A stretch of 64,000 nucleotides of DNA, from NCBI GenBank assembly GCA_029891345.1, contig CM056994.1, positions 225,858,991 through 225,922,990 of the forward strand, in the 5' to 3' direction. Shown here piece after piece: positions 1 to 11,238 of the stretch. Position 1 is the stretch's first letter. Each line of letters begins with the position of its first letter. The DNA is from Dryococelus australis. Taxonomy: Eukaryota > Arthropoda > Insecta > Phasmatodea > Phasmatidae. The notes below the pieces were generated by a model. The model saw only the letters and a list, made by a program, of their open reading frames with translations, was not told the DNA's origin and made no database searches. The translations under genes and the position numbers were made by a program.

Positions 1-246
1 GCCAGCCAAGCAGCCCAGCTAAACGCCCGAGCTTGCACAGCAAAGGCTATCCAGCATAGCACAGAAGCCTGCTTTCGCCACGAGCCACGAGATGGTGCTC
101 ATGAGAACAGCAGAGCAGCCACGGAGGAGCTTGCCACCCGCATCTCAGAGATGCAGCGGACAGGAAGACATATGTCTGCACACCGCCGAAGAATAGCAGT
201 TATTCTCGCAGATCGTTCCACCACCTCATGTGCTGCAGCTCTCTGC
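1..246 (+). pseudogene. Open frame entering the window, unrecognised
   Basis: Frame 1 is open from the first base to a stop near 246. It encodes an Ala/Arg-rich, probably helical stretch, and the open frame continues at lower quality after the stop up to the C-tract at 376. It could be the tail of a retroelement protein, because retroelement gag-like sequence follows from 741, but no family motif is visible. There is no ATG near the edge, so it is a partial frame at best. Confidence 0.25.
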
Positions 247-375
247 TAATACCAACGTCTTCACGACCTACCAGAGGCTCTCCAAGTACTTCAACAGCAA
301 TCCCCGAAGAAGTTTTCAACCTTTTGGACAGTCACTACTCTTCTGGTAGCAGCAACCACACTACCATTCCAGTAT

Positions 376-392
376 CCCCCCCCCCCCCCCCC
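376..392. repeat. Poly-C tract (17 bp)
   Basis: Uninterrupted run of 17 C after a Pro-rich open frame. The rest of 247-740 contains no recognisable feature. Confidence 0.95.
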
Positions 393-740
393 AGGGCGCT
401 GCTGGACAACAGCATTGAGTAAGTTAAGGTCAGTTAGTATCGTAGCTACCTAGCCGCTTCTGCTCTTGTTTAGTTCAGACCAAGGTCTCCTTCACCTGGT
501 ATAATGTAGTCTACTTCTGTTACAATTACAAGTTAGTTATGAGTGAGTACAGGCCAGGGTGTCTATTCCTCCCAGAGTAAACACATTTTCTCTCAAACCT
601 CTGAGTACTAATTCTAGGGTGACTGTGATTTTAACCTCTGTAAGACGTCATCCCACCAGGGAAAAGAAGAAGACTGTGTTATTGCAACCCAATTACAGAA
701 TCTAAAGTAGGACTGCGGGCTCTCTTAACTGGGCATACGT

Positions 741-1300
741 ATGTCACAAACACACACAGTTGATGGCCACACATACTGTGCACCTGGTGTGCAGTAAGGT
801 ACAGCGACAACCACTAGCAACTCCATCCACAAAGCGACTAGTCAAGTAGCCCAGCCAATTCACTCCTTCCACCACGCTGAAATGTTGCCGGAAGGGGTAA
901 TAGACTGGTTCTAGAGGTCTGCCCACCTTTGGACCCACACCCATCGTCGTATTAGAGAGTCCAGAGTAAACCCACCGCTCTGAACACCGCGCTGAACTGT
1001 AGCCGGTCGAAATATATAGGTAAGGTTCTGGGTTAACTAGGCCAAGGCCTTGGTTCTACACCTAACTAGGGACCGTCATCGTCTGCTCCACTCGTGATTC
1101 AACCACCACAGGACCTGCAATCCTTCCAGGGCTTCCCTCAGCACTGCCAGCAGCAGCCCCAGGTCAGGGCACAAGTTACAGCCAGCCCCAGCAACAGTGG
1201 CCGGATCATCAGTCACCCCGAGCTACCTCCAGTACAAGTAAACTAGTGGCTGTGTGTCAATCAGTACGCAGAACACGTAAAACCTCCTCAGACTTTGTGC
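741..1300 (+). repeat. Retroelement gag-side repeat A, first copy
   Basis: This stretch is collinear with the reverse complement of 59030-59830. The 5' block, including the short motif GCACCTGGTGTGCAGT and its flanks, pairs with about 59780-59830. The 3' block GAGCTACCTCC followed by GTAAACYAGTGGC pairs with about 59060-59110. Related blocks occur at 10014-10260, 36246-36320 and 38400-38960. At 10 kb and 59 kb the block sits 5' of gag-like frames in this orientation, so it is probably the gag-proximal part of an LTR element. No intact frame remains. Confidence 0.5.
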
Positions 1301-2440
1301 CGTCCCATCTCCTCAGAATTTGTGTTGTGCCCTCAAGCCACATGGCGTAACTTGTATACCAGCCAGGGTGAAGTCAATCATTAATAAAGTCAAACCAGTG
1401 ATATCACCAGTGGGTCTGACCGACACACAATAACCTTGCCTGACCGTGAAGTCGTCGTCAGTCACCCGACGTCACGTGTCACCTTTGTAACATGGACTTC
1501 ACGAAATTATTGGAAATGAATCATTTCAGTAAATGAAATTAATACGTAATTTAAAAAATGTATTTTATTTTAAAAAGTGAGGATGAAACACTACTACTTA
1601 AAATATGAAAATGCACAAATTATATCCTGCAAACATGAAATAATTTGTGGTTTGAAAATACACACTGGTTACTTATTGGTGAAGTTTCCTTTGAAAAAAT
1701 TGCACCACTTACCTTTATCACATAACACTGAAGTAAGTTGATTCAAAAGACAAATATATATTTAGAAATAAATTATTTCAGTTATTTTTCACACCAGAAG
1801 CACTTGAAAATGGTTGCACTAAGTGAAACATGTTACTCTACGTAAATAATCATGGTTGGCAACAAGTGGGTGTAAAGTTTAAGCTTCTGGAGTATCATTT
1901 TATTCATAAGATGTCTGCCTATTGGTTTCAATTATATTTTCATATAAAAATCATTTTGATTTACATGGGAGATATGTTAAGAATGTCTTCGCTGAGAAAA
2001 CAATGCACTTATGACATGCAATTTCTACATATTTTAGGGGTTAAAATTTATCAGTTTAAATTTTTATAATAGCAATGATTTTACAATGTCATTCTCAGAA
2101 GGGAGTTTAATTTATGTTATGAGATGCTGTACCAAAACATGTTTATACGGTTTCCCATTTATACATTCACATTTACCAGAGAATTTCAGATGATGCTGCA
2201 CCTGAATGTCAACGCCATTAATCTAGGTCGACACATAAGGAGAATCAACTGCATTAGGAGTTAAAGAGAACTTAATTGTTTGCAGTATATACGTAAATGA
2301 TATACTAAACTCAACAACTGACAATTTTTTTTAACTTCACGCTGTTCCCCATGCAGGGAGGGCAGTAAACTGTGATCATAGAGACTGCCCACTGAAGAAA
2401 GATATTTAATAATATTGGAAATGATTCCTCATTGCTGTAT
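1301..2440. other. AT-rich stretch, nothing recognised
   Basis: About 1.1 kb of AT-rich DNA. The only sizeable frame (1830-2069, plus) has no domain-like composition. No TIR, LTR, tRNA-like or simple-repeat structure was seen. Confidence 0.6.
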
Positions 2441-2446
2441 TCGTAC

Positions 2447-2680
2447 CTACTGGACACAGTCAAGACTCAAAAATATAAGTCCCTGCAATAGACACTGAAA
2501 TGCTAAACCTGACATCACTACTCTGATTCCAGACAGTTGCAGAGGGGGAGGAGGGGCAATCTCTTTACCACAATTTTGTAGTGCCAGTGACCTGCAATAC
2601 AAAGAAACTCTTTGCAAGACATCTTCCACATCAGACACTGCAGGACCACTTTCATACTCACCACGACAAAAAAAAAATTG
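2447..2680 (-). CDS. Candidate host exon, unrecognised protein
   Basis: The minus strand is open for over 60 codons with a balanced, globular-like composition. It includes an acidic start (SDVEDVLQRVS) and a PPPPLQLSG segment. A long pyrimidine run in the minus-strand sequence just upstream (about 2665-2690) could be part of a 3' splice site. The candidate at 3071-3334 is on the same strand, so both could belong to one gene. No family is recognised, and chance openness cannot be excluded. Confidence 0.28.
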   Translation of the reverse strand, partial: QFFFCRGEYESGPAVSDVEDVLQRVSLYCRSLALQNCGKEIAPPPPLQLSGIRVVMSGLAFQCLLQGLIFLSLDCVQ

Positions 2681-3070
2681 CCTAATGATAACACAGCAAT
2701 CTGCTACAGAGTCTGTTAACTTCTTGTTGATTAGTTAAAAAAAATTATAGAAAAACCCTGTGAATTTTCCCACCCTGATTTTGGGGTAGAACAAAATAAA
2801 ATTTAGTGTGTGAAACAAGCCTTGAAGCTGGTGAAAAGAACAATTTGTGATTCAAACTGGCTGCAAGTGGCCAAGTAAACATAACCATAAAGCTGATTTT
2901 ACAACTCACAATAAATCTTCCTTGCTGAAAAAGAGTATTTTTATAAGAAAACTAGTAGCACGTTTTAGCACAGAACAATAAAAACACTATGATTGTTTTC
3001 TGTATTTTTAACCAAGCCATTCTCCAAGTTGGTATTTTTTATTATGTACACAGACTTTTAACTGCAGAAG

Positions 3071-3334
3071 TCATATCATGTTAATTCTTCTCGCATTGAG
3101 TTCTATGATGATTACCACAGCCTGCGAGAGAATGGTTATGACACAATTATTCCAATCTGCAACCCAATTGTAAAATAATAATCCAGTACTATTTCCAGTT
3201 GTGGCCGGGCCAGTTTGGTAAACTGCCTCCATCTTGCTCTGCCCGTCCACCACTCTCCCACTCACACTGTTTCCCATTATTTTCTTCTCCTCCTCACTCC
3301 CTGAATCACTTGAACTTCCCATTTCCCAACCCAA
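3071..3334 (-). CDS. Candidate exon with acidic Ser/Glu segment, unrecognised
   Basis: Minus-strand frame of 87 codons. The N-terminal half is Ser/Asp/Glu-rich (MGSSSDSGSEEEKK), as in many nuclear host proteins, and a GTGAGT donor-like site follows that segment. The second half is less convincing and may be intron. It lies about 400 bp 5' of the candidate exon at 2447-2680 on the same strand. No domain recognised. Confidence 0.22.
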   Translation of the reverse strand: MGWEMGSSSDSGSEEEKKIMGNSVSGRVVDGQSKMEAVYQTGPATTGNSTGLLFYNWVADWNNCVITILSQAVVIIIELNARRINMI

Positions 3335-3646
3335 TCATCAAAATGTGCATCACAATGATTTGACTATTTAAATGCTGTGTCACAGTGGCTATGTTGTATG
3401 CTGTCAGAGAAGGTCAAGGTATCTTTCTTTAGTATGCAAATTTTTTTATGCTGATGCCTTACATGTGGAAGGAATCTCTTAATCTGAGGTGTCCAAAATT
3501 TCTCGCCCCTCATGACAGAGAAGCTGGTACACAGTAGACTGGGAGTTAAGCAGTTATAGAGGTTGGGTGGCACGCATGTGAATGATCCCTTACAGGAACT
3601 CGTCCCATGTCCTGGACAGGATGAAGCTCTCTAGGAGGATTGAATT

Positions 3647-3720
3647 AGGGATAGGTCGATACCACATTTTCTCCATACTCGATACCAGTTTCGATACCAA
3701 TACTTTTCTCAATACCAAAT
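3647..3720 (+). mobile_element. Possible hAT-type terminal fragment
   Basis: Begins TAGGGATAGGTCGATACCA and continues with repeated CGATACCA-like units, a style seen at hAT transposon ends (TAGGG start, short subterminal repeats). It ends close to the pogo element at 3809. No partner end was found. Confidence 0.3.
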
Positions 3721-4747
3721 TAAAATTGTCATGAATACAAAACTACTTGGCAGAGAAAAGTGCTCATTTTACTACTGTTGTTGACGCACACTGAAACTGT
3801 ATTCCTAGTAGTCGACTCCCTATCTATCGTTATTAAGGGGACTGCCAAAATATTTCCATATATACAGGATTTCATTAGATGAGGTTTCTGAAGTGATAAT
3901 CAATAAAATACAACTTCTAACCTTATAAAAATTTATGTATATTATCTGTGAATAAAATTTACCTAATACACATATTAAAAATGGGAATTTTCGAAAAAGT
4001 ATTACTGTAAATAATACATTAAAACACATTTCACCTAAACTCTTTTACATAAAAAAAATATCTCAAAATACCATATCTAATTGATTGTAACACGACGCCT
4101 AAAACTTTCAAACCCTTTGAAAATTAAAATAATATGACAGAATGCAAGTCAAATTTTGAATGTCCAGCATGTACTCGATCAGCTGTGAGTGAACGGAGAA
4201 GTTGTCGATTGGGCAGTATATTCACGGCAGCTGGTGTTGGAGGGGTGGCAGCAGGAGGGTTACCTCTCCACACCGCTACATGTTAGTGATACCTTGTGCG
4301 CTTTGCAAATGTCTGTCTTTTAAAGTAATTAATTATATATTACTGCAAAGAAAACTTGTAATTTTGACACAGAAATTAATAAATAAGGCGATAATTCATT
4401 TCTTGACTGTCTTTAATAATTAATCATTCAAAACCCCGTCCTCTGATTTTCCCTGTAGTGAGTTATACTGCACTCGGCTCAGTGCTTACCTACCCATTAT
4501 TAGATAGCAAAAGGTGTCGAATAGGCCCTTAGATTTTATCAGTTAATTCTAAAAATGCATGCATATTGAAATAAATCAATATAAATCCTCAGATTTCCCT
4601 GCAAGAAATTACTGGAAATTAATATTTACGCATATAATACAAGTAATTTGATGTTCAAACAATTTTTGGTGACAAGGGGAGGTTAAGTATATGCTTCTGG
4701 GCATATACTTTTATTCGCAAAGATGCTGCCTTTTGAATTAAATAAAT

Positions 4748-5767
4748 ATTATGTTTTAAAATCTTTGTGTTTTTATTGATTTGTAATAAAATATGTCCTC
4801 GTAGTGTATCGTGGTTAATTCGTTGGTAATTATTTGATTTCGCCGGAATACAATCAATCCTATATTTGGTTCTTTTCAAACACTGATTTTGAATTAGGTG
4901 TTTCCGAACTCAACCATTACATGCATCTAAACTTCAGTACACAGTCAGACAGCGAAATGAACAGACCTCCACCATCAAAGTGAACATCGATGCTACTGCT
5001 GCTGCTCTACAAAAATAAATACCCATGACCATTATGACACTCTTGCACGTACATACACTTACCAAATATAAAATCAGAAAATTTATTTAATCCTATTATT
5101 TCATCGGATTAAACTATTTTATCCATGTTACATATTCTGATCACTTTATCGGATTAATTAATCAAACTAATAATCCAATCAATCAAAATGATAATGCAAC
5201 TAATCAAAGGTTATCCAGGACGTACATGCCCCTACTACAGAATCTGTATGTTGGACCTTTCTGGGTTTTAATTAATTTGTTATAACTAAAATTGCTAGGG
5301 AAATAGCTTTGGGGGTCCTTAATATTTTCAACTTCTGGCTTCTGAAATGGTTCAATACCTATTTTAAATGTTGGATGTCTAGTATTAACGTGTTACTTTT
5401 GTGGTAATCGATGAGTGATTATGCCAGGTATTTGTCTATTTGCATTTCGATAGTAAGGACATTTGATTGTGGTTAACTAGTATTTCGTTATGTGTGTGTT
5501 TATTGGGATAGTAAACTACATTTGTTATATGTGATTCATGGTAAATTGTATTCATCTCTCTTTGTGTTTTATTAATTTGTAATAAAATATGTTCAGTTTG
5601 TAACTTCTCATGGTTAAATACGTTGGTATGTATTTCATTTCGCCCAAATACATTCAATCCTATACTTCGTTATTTTAAAACATTTATTTAATAATAATCT
5701 AGAAATACATGTCTCTGAACTCAAACATTACATTTATCTAGAGTTTAGTATACATTCAGACCGCAAG
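4748..5767. repeat. Direct repeat, units 4748-4957 and 5564-5767
   Basis: Two diverged copies about 810 bp apart. Each carries the blocks GTAATAAAATATGT, CATTTCGCC or GATTTCGCC, AATCCTATA, and a CTCAA-CATTACAT-TATCTA tail in the same order. They flank hAT-like terminal material, so they look like two overlapping copies of one element or a segmental duplication. Confidence 0.65.
5021..5236 (-). mobile_element. hAT-like terminal block (reverse)
   Basis: Read in reverse, it starts with AGTAGGGGCATGTACGTCC followed by clustered GATTAATT/GATTGATT words. It then matches GATTTTATATTTGGTA and AAGAGTGTCATAA in the same order as 6637-6835. A TAGGGGCA start with ATTAATCR-like subterminal words is characteristic of hAT elements. 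Confidence 0.45.
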
Positions 5768-6062
5768 CTGGGCGGGACTCCGCTCCCACCATCCAGCTTC
5801 CCATCTCATCACCTGCCAGACGGCCAAGGGTCAACACCTCACTTCCTCTCACCCTCCTCAGTTCTATACTGACTTCCTAAGTGATCCAGAACTCCTACGC
5901 TCTGCTCTCGACAACACCTCCTCACTCCCTTCCACCCCTCCCCCCCCCCCTTCATCCCCCATCCACTTCAATGCAATATTTACCACACACTACTCCAAAA
6001 ATAAAAATTATACCACTATTACTTAGTACATAGTCGGGCCGCCAGATGCCAAAGGGTAAACA
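5760..6062 (-). mobile_element. Further copies of the hAT-like inner block
   Basis: In reverse, 5760-5860 carries GTGTTGACCCTTGGCC, a CTGGCAGG-like word and GAAGCTGGATGG in the same order as 6870-6920. A third, weaker copy lies at 6020-6062. A C-rich low-complexity stretch (5930-5955) sits between them. Confidence 0.45.
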
Positions 6063-6636
6063 TCAAAGCAAAAAATTGGATCATTGAATTAGCAAATGTG
6101 GGCCGGTATGTGAAGTCTTGCTCACGCAGTCGAGAGAGAGAGAGAAGGGGGACGTGCTTTTTCTTTTGCTAGACAACAGCTTCCCCTCTTAAATGCCTCT
6201 CAGGGAGGAAAGAAGGTACGTGGCTGAGAGAGACACAAAGAGGAAGAAAAAAGAGGACTCTAGGTTGCCATGCTGGTTGCTAGGTAACCACGTCCCCTCT
6301 CTTCAGGTGTGTAAGGGGAAGTAGCAAGCCATGCTCACACATCACACCAGGTGGCCAGGCCACAGAGTGCAGACAGACGTGTTGGGAAGACAACGCATTG
6401 CAGATCAGTGATAAATGGCAGTGTGCGTGATGTATTTCACATCCAGTTACTAGATGTTTGCATAAACAACCCAGCTTAAAAACGATAGTTGCTGCTGCTG
6501 AAAATCTTATGGGACAGGACCCAAAATACAGTTTGATCGACTGTATTAAAGATATTTTCAATTTTGTGGTTGATGAAAAATGTGCATGTTAAATACCATT
6601 AGCACAATGTTAAAATTCAATACTTTTGGATCTTCT

Positions 6637-6935
6637 AGTAGGGGCAACGGGGTTATTGGCCACTTTTGATTAATTAGATTATAGATTTGATTAATTACGT
6701 AGTTAATTCACATAATTAATCTGATGAAATTAATTTGATCGGTTAATAAAACCATTTTTTTAAATTATTTTCTTTTAATTTTTTAATTTGTGTGATTTTA
6801 TATTTGGTATGTATGTGCGAGAGTGTCATAAGGGACGAGGTCTGGATGAGGGGAGTAAGGAGGTGTTGACCCTTGGCCATTTGGCAGGCGCTGATATGGA
6901 AGCTGGATGGAAGGAGCGGAGGTCAGTCCAAATAA
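6637..6935 (+). mobile_element. hAT-like non-autonomous element end
   Basis: Starts AGTAGGGGCAACGGGG, then ATTAATTAGATTA-type words, then the shared GATTTTATATTTGGTATG and GTGTTGACCCTTGGCC blocks. It is in inverted orientation to 5021-5236 and 5760-5860, so hAT-type material brackets the right end of the pogo copy. No transposase frame is visible. Confidence 0.45.
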
Positions 6936-7640
6936 TAATTCCTCGTTAAAATGTGTTAAAATGTGGTATTTAAAATTCCAAACTCATGGGTGTGGTTGAA
7001 TTTATCTTTCTGCCTACCTTGATGCTGAAGGCGTGTTAAAAGCGGATTGCTTTGAAGTCTCCTATGAGTCGCAGGACAAGTTCACTTTACGTGTGATAAG
7101 AGTTTGCGACTAGGAAGGGGGAATAAGACGTTCTGAACCTTATGACCCTGGGACTTGATACTTACCCTAAGCTACGTGAGTTACACTGAAATTCGTATAT
7201 ACACACTTATCTACTACAAACACGTATAGGTTACCCACATTTAGAAAAAAAACCTATGGCACTCAAAAAACACACAATTACACTTTCAAATTATTTAAAA
7301 CAATAATCTCTATTCATTTAATTTTAGACAGTATTATTTTTTTTTTTTTTTGTTAGGCAAGCTTTCACCGTTTCCTTGTGCTTCCTTCCGATGCAGTTTT
7401 AAGTACTCCGTTACACTGCTCCACACTTAATTTGCATATAGAGGTTCATTGTCTGTTGTCTAACTGATTAACACTTACGGTCTCCTTGCATCATTTACTT
7501 ATGATTATGATGTGTTTGTCATCACAGCATTTGAATCTTAAATTTACATTAACACTGAAATAGCTATTTACAGTCACTTTTTTTACATAGCTTTTACAGC
7601 TTACTGTTGGTTAATTTCTTTTGCTGCCTCTATTTGTTCA
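6936..7640. other. No gene; T-tract at 7337-7351
   Basis: AT-rich DNA with one 15-bp T run. No TIR, LTR or coding pattern was recognised. Confidence 0.6.
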
Positions 7641-8540
7641 CTTATGGGTTCGGGTGTTTGGGGGTGGCACTTCCTTTACTTCCACGCTAAGCTCTGGGTG
7701 GGTTGCCACGTAGTTTCACAGTACCAGCTGACTTGACCTTGGAAAGCAGTGTGCCAGGCGTGCGGCAGCTGTTTCCGTCTCTAGGTTGCTTCAGCAGGTT
7801 GCAGGGGTATGGACCACTCTCCCTGCAGGTGCAGACTCATCTGTCCGGGGTTCGGACTCCTCCAGCTGTTCCACATTGCCATCTGGCATAGTGACTCTGC
7901 TGGGCTCACTCTGCTGGATGCGGTTGCTATGAGTCGGACCAGCTGTTTGGACTCGACACCTGCCTTGACTGTTGTTGTGGATGCAGACCAGGGTTCGGAC
8001 TCCTCCTGCTGCTCCATGTTGCCATCCGGTACCGCGGCACTGCTGGACTCATCCTGCTGTGTTGACTCTCAGGGAGGTGACAAGGGAGGTTGGTCCTCAG
8101 CTTCTTCCGCCAACCTCTCCATCATCGGGCGTGGTCTCGGGTGCACGTCAAAGTGTTCTCGGTCCTTTGGGAACCACCAGGATAATACACGAGCCGCTTA
8201 TTCTGGAGTTGCTTCCCCCTGGGTGCTCCTTCATTGCATGTACCTGGAAGGTGTGGAGGAGAGTGGTGTGTATGAACCATACTGCGCGACAGGAGGGTAT
8301 ACCCTCGTAGGTGCAGTGCTCCCTTGTGTTCGCTGCTCCACCTCCTTCTCTTACTCAGGTTTCGGGAGTGAAGTCCAGGGTTCAGGGCTGATTCTGGTTC
8401 TCGGCGGTGTGGCTTCGGGCTATTGGAAGGGGTACACTTCAAGCTCGGCTTGGCGCTTTGTACGTTGACATTGAGCTCTTTGGGTGTGACTTTTGGTCTT
8501 CGATTTCTGATGTCGACTTAGGGCCAGCTGGTGCACTTCC
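7640..8540 (-). pseudogene. Decayed pol linker downstream of protease, tandemly duplicated
   Basis: On the minus strand this follows the protease remnant at 8560-8890. It is Pro/Ser/Glu-rich in several frames, with EQQEESEP-like and EQLEESEP-like segments from the two halves of a tandem repeat. No reverse-transcriptase motif is seen. It probably represents the variable region between protease and RT of the same LTR family as 20337-23810, but it is broken by frameshifts. Confidence 0.4.
7830..8117. repeat. Tandem duplication, period about 143 bp
   Basis: TTCGGACTCCTCC at 7851 recurs at 7994. Collinear TTCCACATTGCCATC and TCCATGTTGCCATCC words and CTGCTGG words follow in each unit. The 143-bp offset is not a multiple of three, so the duplication puts the second unit in another frame. 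Confidence 0.75.
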
Positions 8541-8559
8541 ACTTAGAGCTTTTGAAGGC

Positions 8560-8890
8560 TGACTGGTTCTACCGGAGCCTGCATTTGGGTAGGGGGAGGG
8601 GTTGAATCAAACTGGCTACCCTCCCGTTTGATTGTCATGTCCCCTTTTTCTCCAATGTGGATGCTGCATTGTCCACAATCCAAAATGCACCTAATCGTCT
8701 CCACAATGTGTGGGGCTACCAGGAACTCTACTTGGGTGGTTTTGTGGTGGACCCCGATCATCAGCCTTATTCCTCTTCTACTTGGAGGAGGTGGTCTAGT
8801 TGCACCATTTGAACCCTTTTGTCAGACGGGCTCATTGGTGAGGTGTAAGCAGGTTGCTCCAAACAAAGTTGCATGTGGCTGCCATGTCTA
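8560..8890 (-). pseudogene. Retropepsin-like protease remnant of LTR retrotransposon
   Basis: The minus strand near 8888 reads a DMAAT-type active-site segment followed by a CNF..SNLLT word. This corresponds position by position to the DSTATRNF..SNLLT segment of the protease at 22250-22560. Further on, TQVEFLVAP and a CILD.GQCSIHIGEK segment match the flap-to-second-half region. Known family: aspartic proteases of Ty3/Gypsy-type elements, which cleave the polyprotein. The active-site Ser-Gly is replaced and frameshifts break the frame, so it is dead. Confidence 0.5.
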
Positions 8891-9023
8891 ACATCGCCGC
8901 AGCAATTTGTTGGTTTACTTTGAAGTTAATATGGGGTGCATCAGGAGGATAGCGCTCTTTAGTTAGCATCTGGAATTTGACATTTGGTGTTTCCCTTACC
9001 ATGGAGATCTCTCTTCCTCTCCT

Positions 9024-9356
9024 TCAGCTCCTCCCCCCAACACAAATGTTTGGAGACACATTGAACGCCCTAAATTCATGTTCACATTCCTGTGTGAAAG
9101 CAACGGGATGTTCCTGGGGTCGGCTTGTGAACTCTGGTAGCTGCAGGCTGTCTTGATTACGGAATCGAACTTGGCAGCGTGCGCACTCAATTAGGAATTG
9201 TCCTGTGCCATTGAACAAGGCAATGCGGCACCTTGTGTTTGAGTTGTCAGAATCCATGGCAGTGGAGGTTTCGCCAGCAGTGGTTATGTTGTCTCCCATT
9301 TTTGACATGAGCTTGGCTAACTGGATAGGATGCCACAGGGTTTTTTTTTGACTCAC
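9024..9356 (-). pseudogene. Gag fragment of LTR retrotransposon
   Basis: The 110-codon minus frame contains an LQLPEFTSRPQEHPV segment followed by ECEHEFR. This aligns with FQLPELSGTPHKDPV...ECERELKE near 21370-21460. Just before it is a C-x14-C-x2-C segment (TRCRIAL...CARC), a truncated version of the zinc-finger module seen upstream of capsid at 21160-21320. The C-terminal capsid is missing. Protease remains follow downstream on the same strand. Confidence 0.55.
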
Positions 9357-9399
9357 CGAAGTCCGGTATCTCTGGGGTTTTCTCCCAGCCTTTCCTTGT

Positions 9400-10010
9400 A
9401 ATCTTGGGGTCCTGCTGATCTGATCCTGTCTAATTAACCGGGTGCCTTTTTATAATGTTGGACAGGTAGGCCGCCAGCTAGGCACAAAATCTAACTGCAC
9501 TAGTATTGGCTTGTGAGTACGGACTGTTGGTGACGCCGCTGGCTAACCTCCCACTGCCGGGGAATGGGTGCTTGTTGGTGTAGAGTCAGGCATCGGGTCT
9601 CCTGACCCAACTGGTTGGAGGCAAAGGCATCTACTGGATAGCTTGGCGAAGAGGCGTACTCGGCTTCAGTTAGCAGGTTTCCGGCCTACTGATGATGGTT
9701 GGTAGTGCAGGTTCTAAATTTTATACTGGCTCGACACCTAGTTCCAGTAGTATTCCTTGGCAGAGGAACTCAATGACTGGGTGTGCAGCTCCCAGGAATT
9801 GACCAGGCATCCAAACAAGTAACAGGGGGAACTGCGAAGTGAGGCCTCAACATTTGAAGAGCAGTGTAAGCTCGTTCCCAGGGGGTCAGGTAGTTGAAGA
9901 CTGGGACAGGTTGTTTAAGCAGTGCTTGCTTGCCAACTAGGATGGCAGATGCTTTCTGTCACTCCACCTACTACCCATGCTATAGGTGAATGGCATTTAC
10001 CGGGGATAAG
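9400..10010. other. Retroelement-like DNA without readable frame
   Basis: GC-richer than the surrounding AT-rich blocks and lying upstream of the minus-strand gag fragment. No LTR boundary, PBS or motif could be fixed. Confidence 0.4.
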
Positions 10011-10013
10011 GTG

Positions 10014-10260
10014 CTACGGTTCACTTCTGCAACTTTCCCTAGCTAGAGTGTATTTCGGAAGGGGTATATCCTTCTTTGCCAGACCTGGCACTCCCTCCTG
10101 CGAGTTTGTACGCTGTGGCTGGAGTGGGATAGCTGACAAGGGGAATCTAGTCTCTTCATCGTGTGTCTCGCTAGTGGTTGTAGCTCCACCATACGTGTGC
10201 ACCAGGTTATTTTCCGTGCCTGGTCCACAGTATGGTTGGCCGTATAATGTGTTGACAACG
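10014..10260 (-). repeat. Repeat A, second copy (gag-proximal)
   Basis: CCACAGTATGGTTGGCCG matches CACAGTATGGGTGGCCG at about 59800. TACGCTGTGGCTGGAGTGG matches GCGCAGTGGATGGAGTGG at 59700. As at 59 kb, a minus-strand gag-like frame follows in the reverse direction. The minus frame contains a QPYCGPG segment with a possible metal-binding Cys, but there is not enough to name a domain. Confidence 0.5.
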
Positions 10261-10754
10261 CATACCAACATGCTGCACAACACGCTTGTGCACTCTACGG
10301 GCGACTTCGCCCCACATCAACGAGCAGTCAATAGCTCGGGACAAGTCAAAAACGGTGGCAGAGTACTTTTCACGTAACGGTAAAAGGGACTCCACACGTT
10401 GGACAGCCTCGTATGTAAAGATGATTCACACATTTAATTATGAACTGTACAGCCCGCCCAGAATCCAGTATGCAATCGCCACCCTTATGAATAAATAAAA
10501 TATTTTCTAACGGACCACTACCCTGAAATTATCTGAGGAACAAGTTCCAGCGACAATACGAGATTGCAGCACCTCTGCTGCCCTGTGACATCACATCCCG
10601 CCAGCCTCGGGCCGAGGTGGATAAATTTGTCATCGCCTCCATGCAGGGAGATAAGAAATGAGCGGCGCTGCCACAACCCTGATAAACCAACCCCTGCAAT
10701 GAAAGGCTACACTAACCCGCACCCCCGAAGATTGCTGATCAAGGGATTTTCCAC

Positions 10755-10762
10755 TATATAAG
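10755..10762 (+). promoter_or_regulatory. TATA box of LTR-like unit
   Basis: TATATAAG about 820 bp upstream of the ORF, followed by GC-richer DNA. It corresponds to the TATA boxes at 14038, 39402 and 60767. Confidence 0.45.
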
Positions 10763-11232
10763 GAACTCGGAGAACGCCACTCGCTAGTGACGACAGGCTC
10801 GCCGGCCGCATAGGTCAGCACGCACTCCTTGGCCTACAAAGACCTCTCCTCTCGTGCAGTCTGCAAAACGGCTTCAACCTATCGCAGCTTGAGAGGACTT
10901 CTTCAACCTCCAGCAGCTTGAGAAGGCTTCAACTTCCAAAAGCTTGGAAAAGCTCTCCTACATCCAAAGACTCCAGAGATAACCATACCCTACAACCCTT
11001 TACCCCAGTCAGATTCCTGGACTCTGCTGAAGCAGGTCGTCACAATGTAATTCCGTTCTGGACTAACCCCTTGCTTGAGGTGATGCTCTAAAGGGCATAG
11101 ATTTACATAAACATAAATTTTGTTTATTCATTTACCAGGTTTACCTTCACCTGTTTATTACGTAACATATTAATTTTACTCTTTAGTTTGTTTATAATCT
11201 AATAAGGACTTTCCACCTTCACAATTTGTATT

Positions 11233-11238
11233 AATAAA
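11233..11238 (+). promoter_or_regulatory. AATAAA poly(A) signal candidate
   Basis: AATAAA within an AT-rich stretch between TATA and ORF, as in the LTR at 13508-20333 (14676). Confidence 0.35.

Larger units (their letters stand above)
3809..6543 (-). mobile_element. Reversed pogo/Tigger-family copy, degenerate and interrupted
   Basis: The left end TAGTCGACTCCCTATCTATCG matches, in reverse, the right TIR of the elements ending at 29179 and 33102. The inner sequence to about 4765 matches the reverse complement of about 25060-25720. It includes the GGTGACAAGGGGA motif and the segment corresponding to CTATTCGACACCTTTTGCC. Similarity stops at 4765 and resumes at 6115-6543, the GC-rich block and subterminal part. 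It ends at a degraded GATCGACTG followed by TA. The middle (4765-6115) is unrelated hAT-like material, apparently a nested insertion. No transposase frame remains. Confidence 0.62.

Noticed and set aside
9922-10377. Plus-strand frame of 151 codons
   Set aside because: It overlaps repeat A, whose other copies have no matching plus frame; the retroelement coding sense here appears to be minus.
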